This document shows, piece by piece, positions 1 through 7,131 of a stretch of DNA of 11,815 nucleotides. Numbering within the stretch: position 1 is the first letter of the stretch; each line of letters opens with the position of its first letter. This DNA comes from Acidobacteriota bacterium (GTDB taxonomy: Bacteria > Acidobacteriota > Terriglobia > Bryobacterales > Bryobacteraceae), in NCBI GenBank assembly GCA_026394095.1, contig JAPKYY010000879.1:1-11815 (forward strand), in the 5' to 3' direction. The notes below the pieces were generated by a model. That model was given only the letters and a program-made list of their open reading frames with translations. It made no database searches and was not told the origin of the DNA. Made by a program: the position numbers and the translations under genes.

Positions 1-30
1 GACCAGCAGTTTGGCCATGGAAACTCGCAT
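1..30 (-). CDS. Start of an unidentified gene, cut by the left edge
   Basis: An open frame begins at ATG 30-28 and runs off the window; only ten residues (MRVSMAKLLV) are visible, so no function can be given. This start is chosen because GAGGTG lies six bases upstream (42-37), a good Shine-Dalgarno match. The same frame also opens at ATG 48-46, five bases after the stop of the preceding gene, but with no comparable ribosome site. The gene follows the transporter-peptidase gene closely and on the same strand, so it is probably the next gene of that transcription unit. That it is real is an inference from start, ribosome site and spacing only. Confidence 0.45.
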   Translation of the reverse strand, partial: MRVSMAKLLV

Positions 31-36
31 CTTGAT

Positions 37-42
37 CACCTC
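37..42 (-). promoter_or_regulatory. Ribosome binding site for the left-edge gene
   Basis: GAGGTG on the minus strand, six bases before ATG 30-28. It favours that ATG over the in-frame ATG at 48-46, which would place this site inside the coding region. Confidence 0.4.
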
Positions 43-53
43 AAACATACTTT

Positions 54-2441
54 CTAGTGTACTGGAAGCCCTTCTTCGGCGAAGACAGTACGGCCTTCTC
101 TGCGGAGGCGAAAGCCCCCACGGTCACCCAGACCTTCGAGACTCTGGGCCCCACGCTGCTTCACTTCAAAGTTCTTCCATTTGGACGCGAGCAAAGAACC
201 ATAGGCTTCAAGCAATTGTTGAGCCGATTCTTCGTCTTTCCAAATCGACGCGTGGGAGAGCAAAAGGTCGCGGCTTATTCGATTTTCATAGAGTTGATAG
301 GCGCCGCCACGAAATCGCTCCACCAGGCCATCGGCCTTCTTGCCGAAGGTCCGAAGAAGGATGCTCATGTCGATTTCCCCCAAGGTTCCGTCAGCGCGGG
401 AGCGCCAGCGCAGGCCCTTTGGAGGTGCGCTCACGATTACCTTTTCCGGTAGCACCCCAGCAAAGTATTGCTCCGGGTGCATGACCTGAGCGCTGGATGC
501 AGGAGGCTTCTCAAAGACACGCTTCATGCACTCCAGATCCTTTTCGCAGACAGCAGCCTGGAACTTGAAGCCATAAGAGTATGGAAAGAGGAGACTCTCT
601 TTCAGATAGAGCGGCACTCTCTTCATGACTGGAAAGCTATCGTCGCCTCCTTCGTTGGCCTGACTCAAGCGGCGCACCAATTCCGGAGAACCCTTCAGGC
701 TTTGTCCTGATTCACGCGCGGCGTGCTCACCCATCAACCACATCGCCTGACCTTCCATGACAGCCATGCGAGCCAGCGCTGCATCGTCGTCGCCTTTGGC
801 GCCCTTCAGGAATTTGCTCAAGCCGTATCGTTGATCCGCCAGCGCATGGCCTAGTTCGTGAATCAACAATTCGGGGCCGAGACCGTCCTGAACATGATCG
901 AGGACATAAAGCTTCTTGGCCTTGAAGTCGTAGAAGGCGGCGGCCTGTTCCTGAAGAAGATCGAGGGTTGTTTGCTTCAACTTGAAATCAGGCGGGGCAA
1001 AGCCGAACATCTTCAAGACAAGCTCTTCAGTGTCAACCTTGTCCGAGTTCACTTCGGTCTTCATCTTGCCTTTGAGGTAGCGCTCGAGCTCAGCGGAACT
1101 CATCATCGCTGCGGGAACTTTTCTCTCCACCGCGAAGCCCGTCAACTCAGAAGCTTCCTTCAGATAGAGGTTCACCTTAAGGAGTAAAGCAGAGTCTGCT
1201 CCAAAGCAGGGGAGGATAAACAGAACCAGTGCACCGTACTTCCGCAAACCTCTCCCCAGCCAGGCGGCCGAAACGAGACAAAGCAGACCGGCGGCAACAG
1301 CGGCAAATCTCACTCCTGTGGCACGAGACATCGCACCGAAAAGTGACGCACCAATCGGGGCCATTCCAACAACGGCTGTGCCAAAGAGAGAAACCACGCG
1401 ACCTCGAAGATGTTCTGGAGCAGAAGTCTGCAAGGTTGAATTGGTTGCCGCATTTTGTCTCATCAAAGATCCTCCAGCGATTGCCATCAAAACCAGCGAG
1501 AGCCAGTAATTGGGGCTAGCGCCATAAGCCATGAGGGCCAGCCCGAGGCCAAGCCCGCTCACTATACTGATGCGCGGCATGCTCGCTGCGTCTCTTGAAG
1601 ATGCAAGTAAATAGGTTCCGAGTACCGCGCCACAACCCATTGAGGCGGTTAAACAGCCGAGCCCCCAGGCCCCGCGGCCGAAGAGGTCTTCCGCGAAAAA
1701 GGGGTTGAGCACAAAGACACCGCTAAATCCGATATTCATGAATCCGCATAAGAGTAACAAACGCCAGGCTACAGGATTGCCTCGCACGTACTCGAAACCC
1801 TGTCGCAGAGTTGCGGCCGGCCCGCTACCAGAAGCCTGCACAGGCATGCGCATCCAGGTCAAGACGAACAGTACAGCCAGAAAGGTCACAGCATTGAAGG
1901 AGAAGCACCAGGCCTCACCGACTGCCGCCAGCGCGAGGCCACCCATGGCAGGGCCGGCAATTCTCGCGAGATTGAAGATCAAAGAGTTCAGACTCACGGC
2001 GCTAATCAAATCTTCACGACTCGACATGACGAGCATCAGCGCTTGCCGGGCCGGGATGTCGAAGGCATTGGCCAAACCAAAGAGCAGACCGAGTGAGTAG
2101 ACCTGCCAGACGGCGATCCAACCGTTGAAGGTGAGAATCGCAAGTGCTGCCGCCTGAAACAGAAAGATGGTCTGGGTAGCCATCACGATCCGTTTGCGGG
2201 TGAAGCGGTCTGCCGCGAGGCCACCGACAACTCCGAGCAGCAGCATGGGCAGGTTGGTAAACAAGCTCATCAATCCGAGCTTCCACTCTGAGTGGGTCAG
2301 GCGATACATGAGCCAACTGAGGGCAGTGTTGTGAACCCATGAGCCGGTGAGCGAGACCAACTGGCCTGCGGCGTAGAGTTGAAAATTGCGGTGGCGCAAC
2401 GCACGCAAAGCAGAGTTGCGCCCCGGTGAGACTTCTTCCAA
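54..2441 (-). CDS. MFS transporter fused to an HELGH zinc metallopeptidase-like domain
   Basis: Residues about 1-398 are a complete major facilitator of the MFS_3/EntS-like efflux type: an ALRHRNFQLY opening, about twelve hydrophobic helices, and the helix 2-3 loop motif GGLAADRFTRKR at 72-83. No stop follows. Residues 399-416 (LRK, then a 14-residue hydrophobic run ending near CFGADS) look like a bacterial signal peptide. The remaining ~380 residues hold HELGH at 528-532, a zinc-binding, catalytic HExxH motif, and a possible third ligand E563 in EGQA, as in gluzincins. Substrates of both halves are unknown. If made as one chain, the extra hydrophobic segment would put the peptidase outside the inner membrane. 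The start is TTG at 2441, four nucleotides after the upstream stop, with no clear ribosome site, so translational coupling is likely. An internal start at TTG 1247 could yield the peptidase separately. Domain calls are firm; the fusion could be natural or reflect a lost stop codon. Confidence 0.85.
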   Translation of the reverse strand: MEEVSPGRNSALRALRHRNFQLYAAGQLVSLTGSWVHNTALSWLMYRLTHSEWKLGLMSLFTNLPMLLLGVVGGLAADRFTRKRIVMATQTIFLFQAAALAILTFNGWIAVWQVYSLGLLFGLANAFDIPARQALMLVMSSREDLISAVSLNSLIFNLARIAGPAMGGLALAAVGEAWCFSFNAVTFLAVLFVLTWMRMPVQASGSGPAATLRQGFEYVRGNPVAWRLLLLCGFMNIGFSGVFVLNPFFAEDLFGRGAWGLGCLTASMGCGAVLGTYLLASSRDAASMPRISIVSGLGLGLALMAYGASPNYWLSLVLMAIAGGSLMRQNAATNSTLQTSAPEHLRGRVVSLFGTAVVGMAPIGASLFGAMSRATGVRFAAVAAGLLCLVSAAWLGRGLRKYGALVLFILPCFGADSALLLKVNLYLKEASELTGFAVERKVPAAMMSSAELERYLKGKMKTEVNSDKVDTEELVLKMFGFAPPDFKLKQTTLDLLQEQAAAFYDFKAKKLYVLDHVQDGLGPELLIHELGHALADQRYGLSKFLKGAKGDDDAALARMAVMEGQAMWLMGEHAARESGQSLKGSPELVRRLSQANEGGDDSFPVMKRVPLYLKESLLFPYSYGFKFQAAVCEKDLECMKRVFEKPPASSAQVMHPEQYFAGVLPEKVIVSAPPKGLRWRSRADGTLGEIDMSILLRTFGKKADGLVERFRGGAYQLYENRISRDLLLSHASIWKDEESAQQLLEAYGSLLASKWKNFEVKQRGAQSLEGLGDRGGFRLRREGRTVFAEEGLPVH
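1245..1257 (-). promoter_or_regulatory. Candidate internal start and ribosome site for the peptidase half
   Basis: On the minus strand GGGGAGAGG (1257-1249) stands just before an in-frame TTG (1247-1245). Starting there gives a protein that opens LRKYGALVLFILPCFGADS, with the charged n-region, hydrophobic core and polar exit of a secretory signal peptide. Spacing from GGAG to TTG is about four bases, slightly short. This could be the original start of a separate peptidase gene, or a second start producing a free secreted peptidase. Confidence 0.35.
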
Positions 2442-2445
2442 GTCT

Positions 2446-5433
2446 CTATTTCACCGCAATCGTTGTACCCAATGGGGATTCGATGTTGCCGCTGCGGACA
2501 CGAATCGGAATTTTGTCGCCAGGCTCAATGCCGTTTGGAATTCTGGCATTGATCTGAAAGACGCCGCTGACGAGTCCGGGTGCGGGGCCAGCATAGAGGA
2601 GTTCTGCAGTGACGCCACCGATTTGCAAGCTGAGGGGTGAAAGAAATTCCGGCAATGGCAATCCGATCACCGCTCCATCAACGGGGCTGGACTTAAAGGT
2701 GCCAGCGCCGGTGCCATAGAGCACGATGAGTTTTCCTGCTTCGGCTGCATTGGCAGCTGAGTTAACACTGCCATCTTCATTGAGAGCGGCAACCTGATTC
2801 TTGCCGCTAAAGACGACGCTAAAAAAGCCAGGACTACCGCCGCTAACGGGCACGGTGATCGCATCGCTCTTCAGCCCGTTGTACTCGGCAACCATCTGCG
2901 AACTGGATTTGCCAGACACGCTGTAAGGCACAATCGCGCTCACCTGGCCCGAGGATGTATAGATCAAAGGGCTAGGTACGCCATCAAAGAAGATCCTTGT
3001 CGTTGCGAGTGTTGTGGCAACACGGCCTTGCGCATCGAGGGCCAAAGTTGTCAAGGCCGCTGGACCAAGCCGAGCGCCATAAATCACAAGAATCGCACCT
3101 GGAGCAACTGGGCCAGGCGCAGCTGTGGCGCCGTTTACGACACCTGCGGAAGACAAGGCAGGGGCCGATGTCGCAGCGCGAACCACCAAAGCTCCGTTAT
3201 CCGCAAGGCGCGTGCTCAAGGATCGGTCAGACATTACAACTTCGTCCCTGTCATCTGCGATGGCTGCGAGATAGTAGGTACCGGGCTGAAGAGTAGAGTC
3301 CAACTGATAGGAGCCAGTACAACTGGCAACTTCGTCAGTCACCAGCCCCTGATTCTGAGGGCAGCCTACGCCAGTGAAAGTGTCGCGATTGGTTACTGGA
3401 GTTTTTGTCGACAAATAGAAACCGATGCGAAAGCGGCCAGCGCCTCTGGTCCCGGTATTGCGCACCGTGGCGGAGAGCGAAAGTGAGTCGCCTACCCGGG
3501 CGCTGACAGGAGCATCAAACTTCACAACGCTGAGAACTGGCTCGGGAGCCGGAGGATTTGGATTCGCCGCTTGCCTTAGTGTAAAGACTTCACCAGCGAG
3601 TGAAATGGTGGCCGTACGCGTATTGCCCAGCCGGTTCACTCCGACGCGAAACTCAAAAACATTGGCGCTCGAGCTGAGACTCTGAATCCAGGATGCGTTT
3701 GGATTTGTCAGGTACTGACAGTCGGGGAAGGATGGTGTCGCCGTAATTCGGAATGTTCCTCCGGTGCTTGGGAGGTCCACGGAACTGCGATCCAGACGGA
3801 CTGTGCACACGCCAAGGCGGGGAGAATATTTTGCCCAATAGGTACCCCAAAGGCTGGTACCAGATTCGGTTCTGGATGCGGCATATTCCTGCAGTGTCCA
3901 GAAGCTGATGTTGTCGACCGGATCGACAACTGTGGTGGAGTAGTCACCCCACCGGTTGCGGAGAAGTCCTCTGGCAAAGCTATCTTCACCTGCTTTCAAT
4001 CGGCCATCGAAATATAGAGCTCCAGGTGGATCGGTAGCTTTGCGGGTTGCAAAGAAGCTGCCGGCATATTCAGACTTGTTGAAGCGGTTGTAGCCGATAA
4101 AGATGTCGTTGTTGCGGTTGACAGCGATAGACGGAAAACCGTAGTAGTTCTCTCCAGTGATGTCATCGATGCGAACACGTTCGGCAATTGTTGGATCCCC
4201 GGTGTCGGGCCAGTTGAATCTGTAATACTGCACGACGGAACGGTATTCCTGGGCAAATCGAAGCATGAGGGAGTTGACACACCAGACACTGGTTGATTTG
4301 GCAATACAGTTCTGGATTGTTGCATCCCCGGCATTGATGCGCAGATCCGTACCCAATTGAGGCATGCGTTCGCCGCCGTTGTAGAGCCCAATTTCTCCGG
4401 CATTGGCCGATTGTAGCGGCCCGACAAGAATTTCATTCTGAGACAGCAGGCGAACCGATTTGAAAACAATTGCATAGGATCCACTCGAAAGAAAATAGGA
4501 GTTGTTCACAAAGTAAACACGATCTCGATTGGGGTCGGCATCAGCAGCTGGTGCATTTGAACCTAGAAAATCCTCGAAGGTTCGGAAGTTGAGTGCCTCT
4601 GTCGCAGAAAGGACATTGGCAAGTGGCATGACGTAGTTCAGCGTCTTCTCATAAAAAATGTCTTTGTAGACGTCGACGCTGATGGCAAGAGATTTTCCTG
4701 CAATAGCCATGATGGGGAAATCGAAATCTCTGCCGAGGGCGCCGGGAGATACACGAGTCATGCGCCACTCGCCCAGAGGGTCGGAGGTGGTAGACCGGGC
4801 AATCAACATACCTGAAGACGATTCGCCGATATCGGCCAAAATAATCATGATGAATCGCTTGGCATTGGAATCCCAGGCTATTCTCGGATCGGTTAAAAAA
4901 CTCTTAAATGGACCAAGTGGAGCCCAGAACCGGGCATTGCTTAAAGTTCTTAAGGCCATTCCTTTTCGATCCTGGATTCTGAATTCAGAATTCAATGCAG
5001 TCACAATGTGATCAGGACTTACCGCCCCTGCGGCATCCGGGGGATTGGCTGTGTTGTCGTCTGCCAGAGCAATAAAGCCTTCGAGTTGATGGGGAGGTAC
5101 GGGTAAAGCAGTTGCTGCCCTAGGTTCTATCGCGTCAGCACCTTGTCGTACCGCACTTATTGGTGATGAAAACAAGCCGAGACTTCCAATTTCCTTCAAA
5201 GGCTTCTGCCTGGCCGGCTGCCAAAGCTTGAGGCTGCGAACTCGCTGCAAGTTTTGTGGCGCCCCAAAAAGGCTGTCTAATTCAATAGCGTCTCGAACAA
5301 CCTGAGTTCTCCATTCTTCGGCAACTCCGCGCTCAACGCTGTTCATTCCACTCTGGGCAAAGATCATTATTTGAGATAATGCCAAGATAATAAATCGAGA
5401 TATACAGAAACCAGCATGTTTTATTGAGTACAT
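2446..5433 (-). CDS. Exported multidomain protein: propeller-like region, BACON, CARDB-like, Solibacter C-terminal domain
   Basis: The 995-residue product starts with a probable signal peptide (residues 1-28, hydrophobic core FIILALSQIMIF, exit near FAQSG). Residues about 120-540 look like a repetitive beta-propeller: WDSNAKRFIM, AVNRNNDIFIGYN and RNRWGDYSTTVVDPVDNISFW are motifs I associate with sialidase-like or exo-alpha-sialidase-type propellers in acidobacterial secreted proteins, but no catalytic set is evident. Residues 543-622 fit a BACON domain (leading Cys, GGTF, ASWI, closing FTLRQAA). Residues about 632-752 fit a CARDB-like adhesion fold (VRNTG, LQPGTYYLAA). Residues about 760-995 are the TIGR03437-type domain typical of Solibacteraceae (APGAILVIYGARLGP, GVFQINARIPNGI). 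Function unknown; extracellular binding or scaffold role is inferred. ATG 5433 is chosen because it gives the signal peptide, although no strong ribosome site precedes it. The transporter-peptidase gene begins four bases after its stop. Confidence 0.88.
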   Translation of the reverse strand: MYSIKHAGFCISRFIILALSQIMIFAQSGMNSVERGVAEEWRTQVVRDAIELDSLFGAPQNLQRVRSLKLWQPARQKPLKEIGSLGLFSSPISAVRQGADAIEPRAATALPVPPHQLEGFIALADDNTANPPDAAGAVSPDHIVTALNSEFRIQDRKGMALRTLSNARFWAPLGPFKSFLTDPRIAWDSNAKRFIMIILADIGESSSGMLIARSTTSDPLGEWRMTRVSPGALGRDFDFPIMAIAGKSLAISVDVYKDIFYEKTLNYVMPLANVLSATEALNFRTFEDFLGSNAPAADADPNRDRVYFVNNSYFLSSGSYAIVFKSVRLLSQNEILVGPLQSANAGEIGLYNGGERMPQLGTDLRINAGDATIQNCIAKSTSVWCVNSLMLRFAQEYRSVVQYYRFNWPDTGDPTIAERVRIDDITGENYYGFPSIAVNRNNDIFIGYNRFNKSEYAGSFFATRKATDPPGALYFDGRLKAGEDSFARGLLRNRWGDYSTTVVDPVDNISFWTLQEYAASRTESGTSLWGTYWAKYSPRLGVCTVRLDRSSVDLPSTGGTFRITATPSFPDCQYLTNPNASWIQSLSSSANVFEFRVGVNRLGNTRTATISLAGEVFTLRQAANPNPPAPEPVLSVVKFDAPVSARVGDSLSLSATVRNTGTRGAGRFRIGFYLSTKTPVTNRDTFTGVGCPQNQGLVTDEVASCTGSYQLDSTLQPGTYYLAAIADDRDEVVMSDRSLSTRLADNGALVVRAATSAPALSSAGVVNGATAAPGPVAPGAILVIYGARLGPAALTTLALDAQGRVATTLATTRIFFDGVPSPLIYTSSGQVSAIVPYSVSGKSSSQMVAEYNGLKSDAITVPVSGGSPGFFSVVFSGKNQVAALNEDGSVNSAANAAEAGKLIVLYGTGAGTFKSSPVDGAVIGLPLPEFLSPLSLQIGGVTAELLYAGPAPGLVSGVFQINARIPNGIEPGDKIPIRVRSGNIESPLGTTIAVK

Positions 5434-5505
5434 GTTAAGCGGTAGGATAACTCATTTGTGCCGGGCCTTTCGCAAGATCTTTGGGTGTGACATACTGACG
5501 GAGCT
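5434..5505. promoter_or_regulatory. 72-bp divergent promoter region
   Basis: This gap separates the starts of the minus-strand secreted-protein gene and the plus-strand DinB-family gene, so promoters for both should lie in or near it. Towards dinB, TTCGCA (about 5469-5474) and CATACT (5491-5496), 16 bases apart, match a sigma-70 promoter 4 of 6 at each box. They would give a very short leader. Towards the secreted gene, TATCCT stands about ten bases before the ATG with no well-spaced -35. Both readings are weak; the divergent layout is the main support. Confidence 0.3.
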
Positions 5506-6009
5506 ATGACCCCTGACTTCATCAAAGCCCTATCGGGCGTTTTCCTTCAAGGCCTCCAATCGGAGTTTCCTGTCACCAGCAAAGTACTTGCAGCGGTTCC
5601 TGATCAAAATCAGGATTACCGACCCGACGCAAAGTCGAAAACAGCCATGGAATTGGCCTGGCACATTGCATCTGTCGACATCTGGTTTATCGACTGTATC
5701 GTTGGCCACAGCTTTAAACTTCCGCAACGCGAGATGCCCGCTGGCGCAAAGACAGGGGCAGATCTGGCTGCCTGGTATGACAAGGAAATTGCTGCGGGGG
5801 TGCCGCGCATTCAAGCAATGACGGCAGAACAGCTGGCAACACCACTGGATTTCTATGGCATGTTCAATATGCCTGCGGCAATGTATCTGCAGTTCATGAA
5901 TAACCACATGATTCACCACCGTGGACAGTTGTCAACTTACCTGCGCGCGATGGGTGGCAAGTGCCCGTCGATTTATGGCGGCAGTGCTGATGAACCGATG
6001 GGCGCCTAG
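5506..6009 (+). CDS. DinB-family four-helix-bundle protein
   Basis: This 167-residue protein has the size and helix pattern of the DinB/YfiT superfamily, four-helix metal-binding proteins that include bacillithiol and mycothiol transferases. The usual metal-binding histidines are present: H53 in AWHIAS, then H134 and H138 in NNHMIHHRGQ (H137 is adjacent). The HHRGQ motif near the C-terminus is the clearest family mark. The cytoplasmic substrate cannot be read from sequence; a thiol-dependent transferase or hydrolase role is family knowledge, not shown here. ATG 5506 is the earliest start that keeps helix 1; GGAG sits only two bases before it, tighter than usual. It is the only plus-strand gene in the window, diverging from the secreted-protein gene and overlapping the 3' end of the ATPase gene. 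Confidence 0.87.
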   Translation: MTPDFIKALSGVFLQGLQSEFPVTSKVLAAVPDQNQDYRPDAKSKTAMELAWHIASVDIWFIDCIVGHSFKLPQREMPAGAKTGADLAAWYDKEIAAGVPRIQAMTAEQLATPLDFYGMFNMPAAMYLQFMNNHMIHHRGQLSTYLRAMGGKCPSIYGGSADEPMGA

Positions 6010-6734
6010 CGGCGTCCGCGGACCCGGTAGTCTTCGACGTTCGGCATCTGCACCACTTTACACATCTCATTGAGACGGCTCCATGCCCGCACTCCAATGC
6101 GGTCGCTCAGCGAATCTTTCGCTTTGTTTGACTCATTGCCTGGTGCGGGCAAATTTGTTGTGACAATCACTGGCTTGCGGTGGTTGCAGCGGTGGGTGAT
6201 GATCGAGGCCACAGTGTCTTCCACCCAGTCAGTAACACGATGCGCGCCAAGATCGTCGAGCAGCAGTATTTCGCAATCGAGTGCAAGCCGGTAGGCTTCT
6301 TTGTCCATTGACCCACTGCTGCGATCGTAACCACTGCGGATTCTATCGAGGAGAGTCTGATAGTCGAAGAAGACGCCTTCAAAGCCGCGCTGGATCAGCG
6401 CGTTCAACGCAGCGACTGCAAGGTGCGTCTTGCCCACACCCGTTTCGCCGATAAAGAGCAGCCCAGCTTTGTCTACGGCAGGATATTCCCGCACGAAAGT
6501 GCGCACGGTGAGCATCACGCCGGCAAGGCCGCGATGGGCGATCGGGTTGTCCTTGGGGAGTGAGAAGTTCTCGGTAGAGGCGTTGGCATAGAGCGGTGGA
6601 ATTCCGCTTCGCGATGCGAAACGTTCTGCGCGAGTTTCTTCATCGCAGGTGCAGCGATTGACAACTTCGACATCATCGACGGTTTTGAAGATCCAACCTG
6701 TGCCCCCGCAGCGCAGACAGTTTTCAACTGGCAT
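6006..6734 (-). CDS. DnaC/DnaI-type AAA+ ATPase with N-terminal cysteine cluster
   Basis: The 242-residue product belongs to the DnaC/DnaI/IstB AAA+ group, which loads the replicative helicase or serves transposases. Walker A is GETGVGKT (96-103), Walker B ILLLDD (156-161), sensor 1 VTTN (191-194), and SDRIGVRAWSRL near 213 carries the likely arginine finger. Cysteines C6, C9, C28 and C30 form a likely zinc-binding knuckle at the N-terminus, as in some DnaI-like loaders. No transposase or IS end lies nearby, so a helicase-loader role is more likely than an IstB role; this is inference. ATG 6734 is preferred over in-frame TTG 6749 because GGTGGA precedes it at normal distance. The start overlaps the biotin carrier gene by 11 bases, implying coupled translation. 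The 3' end overlaps dinB head-on by 4 bases. Confidence 0.87.
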   Translation of the reverse strand: MPVENCLRCGGTGWIFKTVDDVEVVNRCTCDEETRAERFASRSGIPPLYANASTENFSLPKDNPIAHRGLAGVMLTVRTFVREYPAVDKAGLLFIGETGVGKTHLAVAALNALIQRGFEGVFFDYQTLLDRIRSGYDRSSGSMDKEAYRLALDCEILLLDDLGAHRVTDWVEDTVASIITHRCNHRKPVIVTTNLPAPGNESNKAKDSLSDRIGVRAWSRLNEMCKVVQMPNVEDYRVRGRR

Positions 6735-7131
6735 CGGATTCCACCACAATCAGAACCTGATTGGCATTCACGGTCGCGCCTTCAACAGCCTGCACTTGCT
6801 TTACTGTCCCGGGAATCGGGCTCTTCAATTCGTTCTGCATCTTCATTGCTTCAACCACGACCAGGCCTTGACCTGATTCCACCCGATCTCCAAGCGCAAC
6901 AAGAACGCGGATTACCTTGCCCGGCATCGGAGTTGCGACTTTGGCAATTCCGCTGCCAGCCTTCCCTGCCCCAGTTCCATTCCAGGCCCTTGGATCTTCA
7001 ATCTTGATCTTCGTCTGTCGGCCGCGCAGAGTCACCACGTAGCCATCGGTATCACTCTCAACGCGCAGTTCGCGCTGACGATGTCCATCCAGATGGCTGT
7101 AAACCGATCGCTCTACCTTAATGATGCTCAT
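6724..7131 (-). CDS. Biotin carboxyl carrier protein of an acyl-CoA carboxylase
   Basis: A 135-residue protein with a C-terminal biotinyl domain. The biotinylation motif is EAMKMQNEL, with the acceptor lysine at K97, preceded by TPMPGKVI and followed by SPIPGTVKQV, the paired strands around the biotin hairpin. The first ~50 residues (HLDGHRQRELRVE, then DGYVVTLRGRQTKIKI) resemble the short beta region before the carrier domain in acyl-CoA and pyruvate carboxylases more than the N-terminus of E. coli AccB. It should accept CO2 from the biotin carboxylase encoded just upstream and pass it to a carboxyltransferase, not present here. ATG 7131 overlaps the carboxylase stop as ATGA, a classic coupling signal; in-frame GTG 7140 is a weaker alternative. 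Confidence 0.92.
   Translation of the reverse strand: MSIIKVERSVYSHLDGHRQRELRVESDTDGYVVTLRGRQTKIKIEDPRAWNGTGAGKAGSGIAKVATPMPGKVIRVLVALGDRVESGQGLVVVEAMKMQNELKSPIPGTVKQVQAVEGATVNANQVLIVVESDAS

Noticed and set aside
11..484. Plus-strand frames of 157 and 131 codons opposite the peptidase C-terminus.
   Set aside because: They overlap each other and a real gene, and their composition is that of antisense reading.
3910..3930. Inverted repeat with 8-bp arms (GTTGTCGA and TCGACAAC) around five bases.
   Set aside because: Codons for VVDPVDN produce it naturally, and about one such repeat is expected by chance in this window.
4976..4991. A 16-bp perfect palindrome, ATTCTGAATTCAGAAT, with GAATTCA repeated in tandem.
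   Set aside because: It lies inside the coding run ALNSEFRIQ of the secreted protein, and a loopless palindrome of this size is not rare enough in ~12 kb to claim an operator.
6006..6734. The AAA+ ATPase as an IstB helper of an IS21-type element.
   Set aside because: No transposase, terminal repeat or target duplication is visible, and the gene is tightly coupled to accC and the carrier gene.
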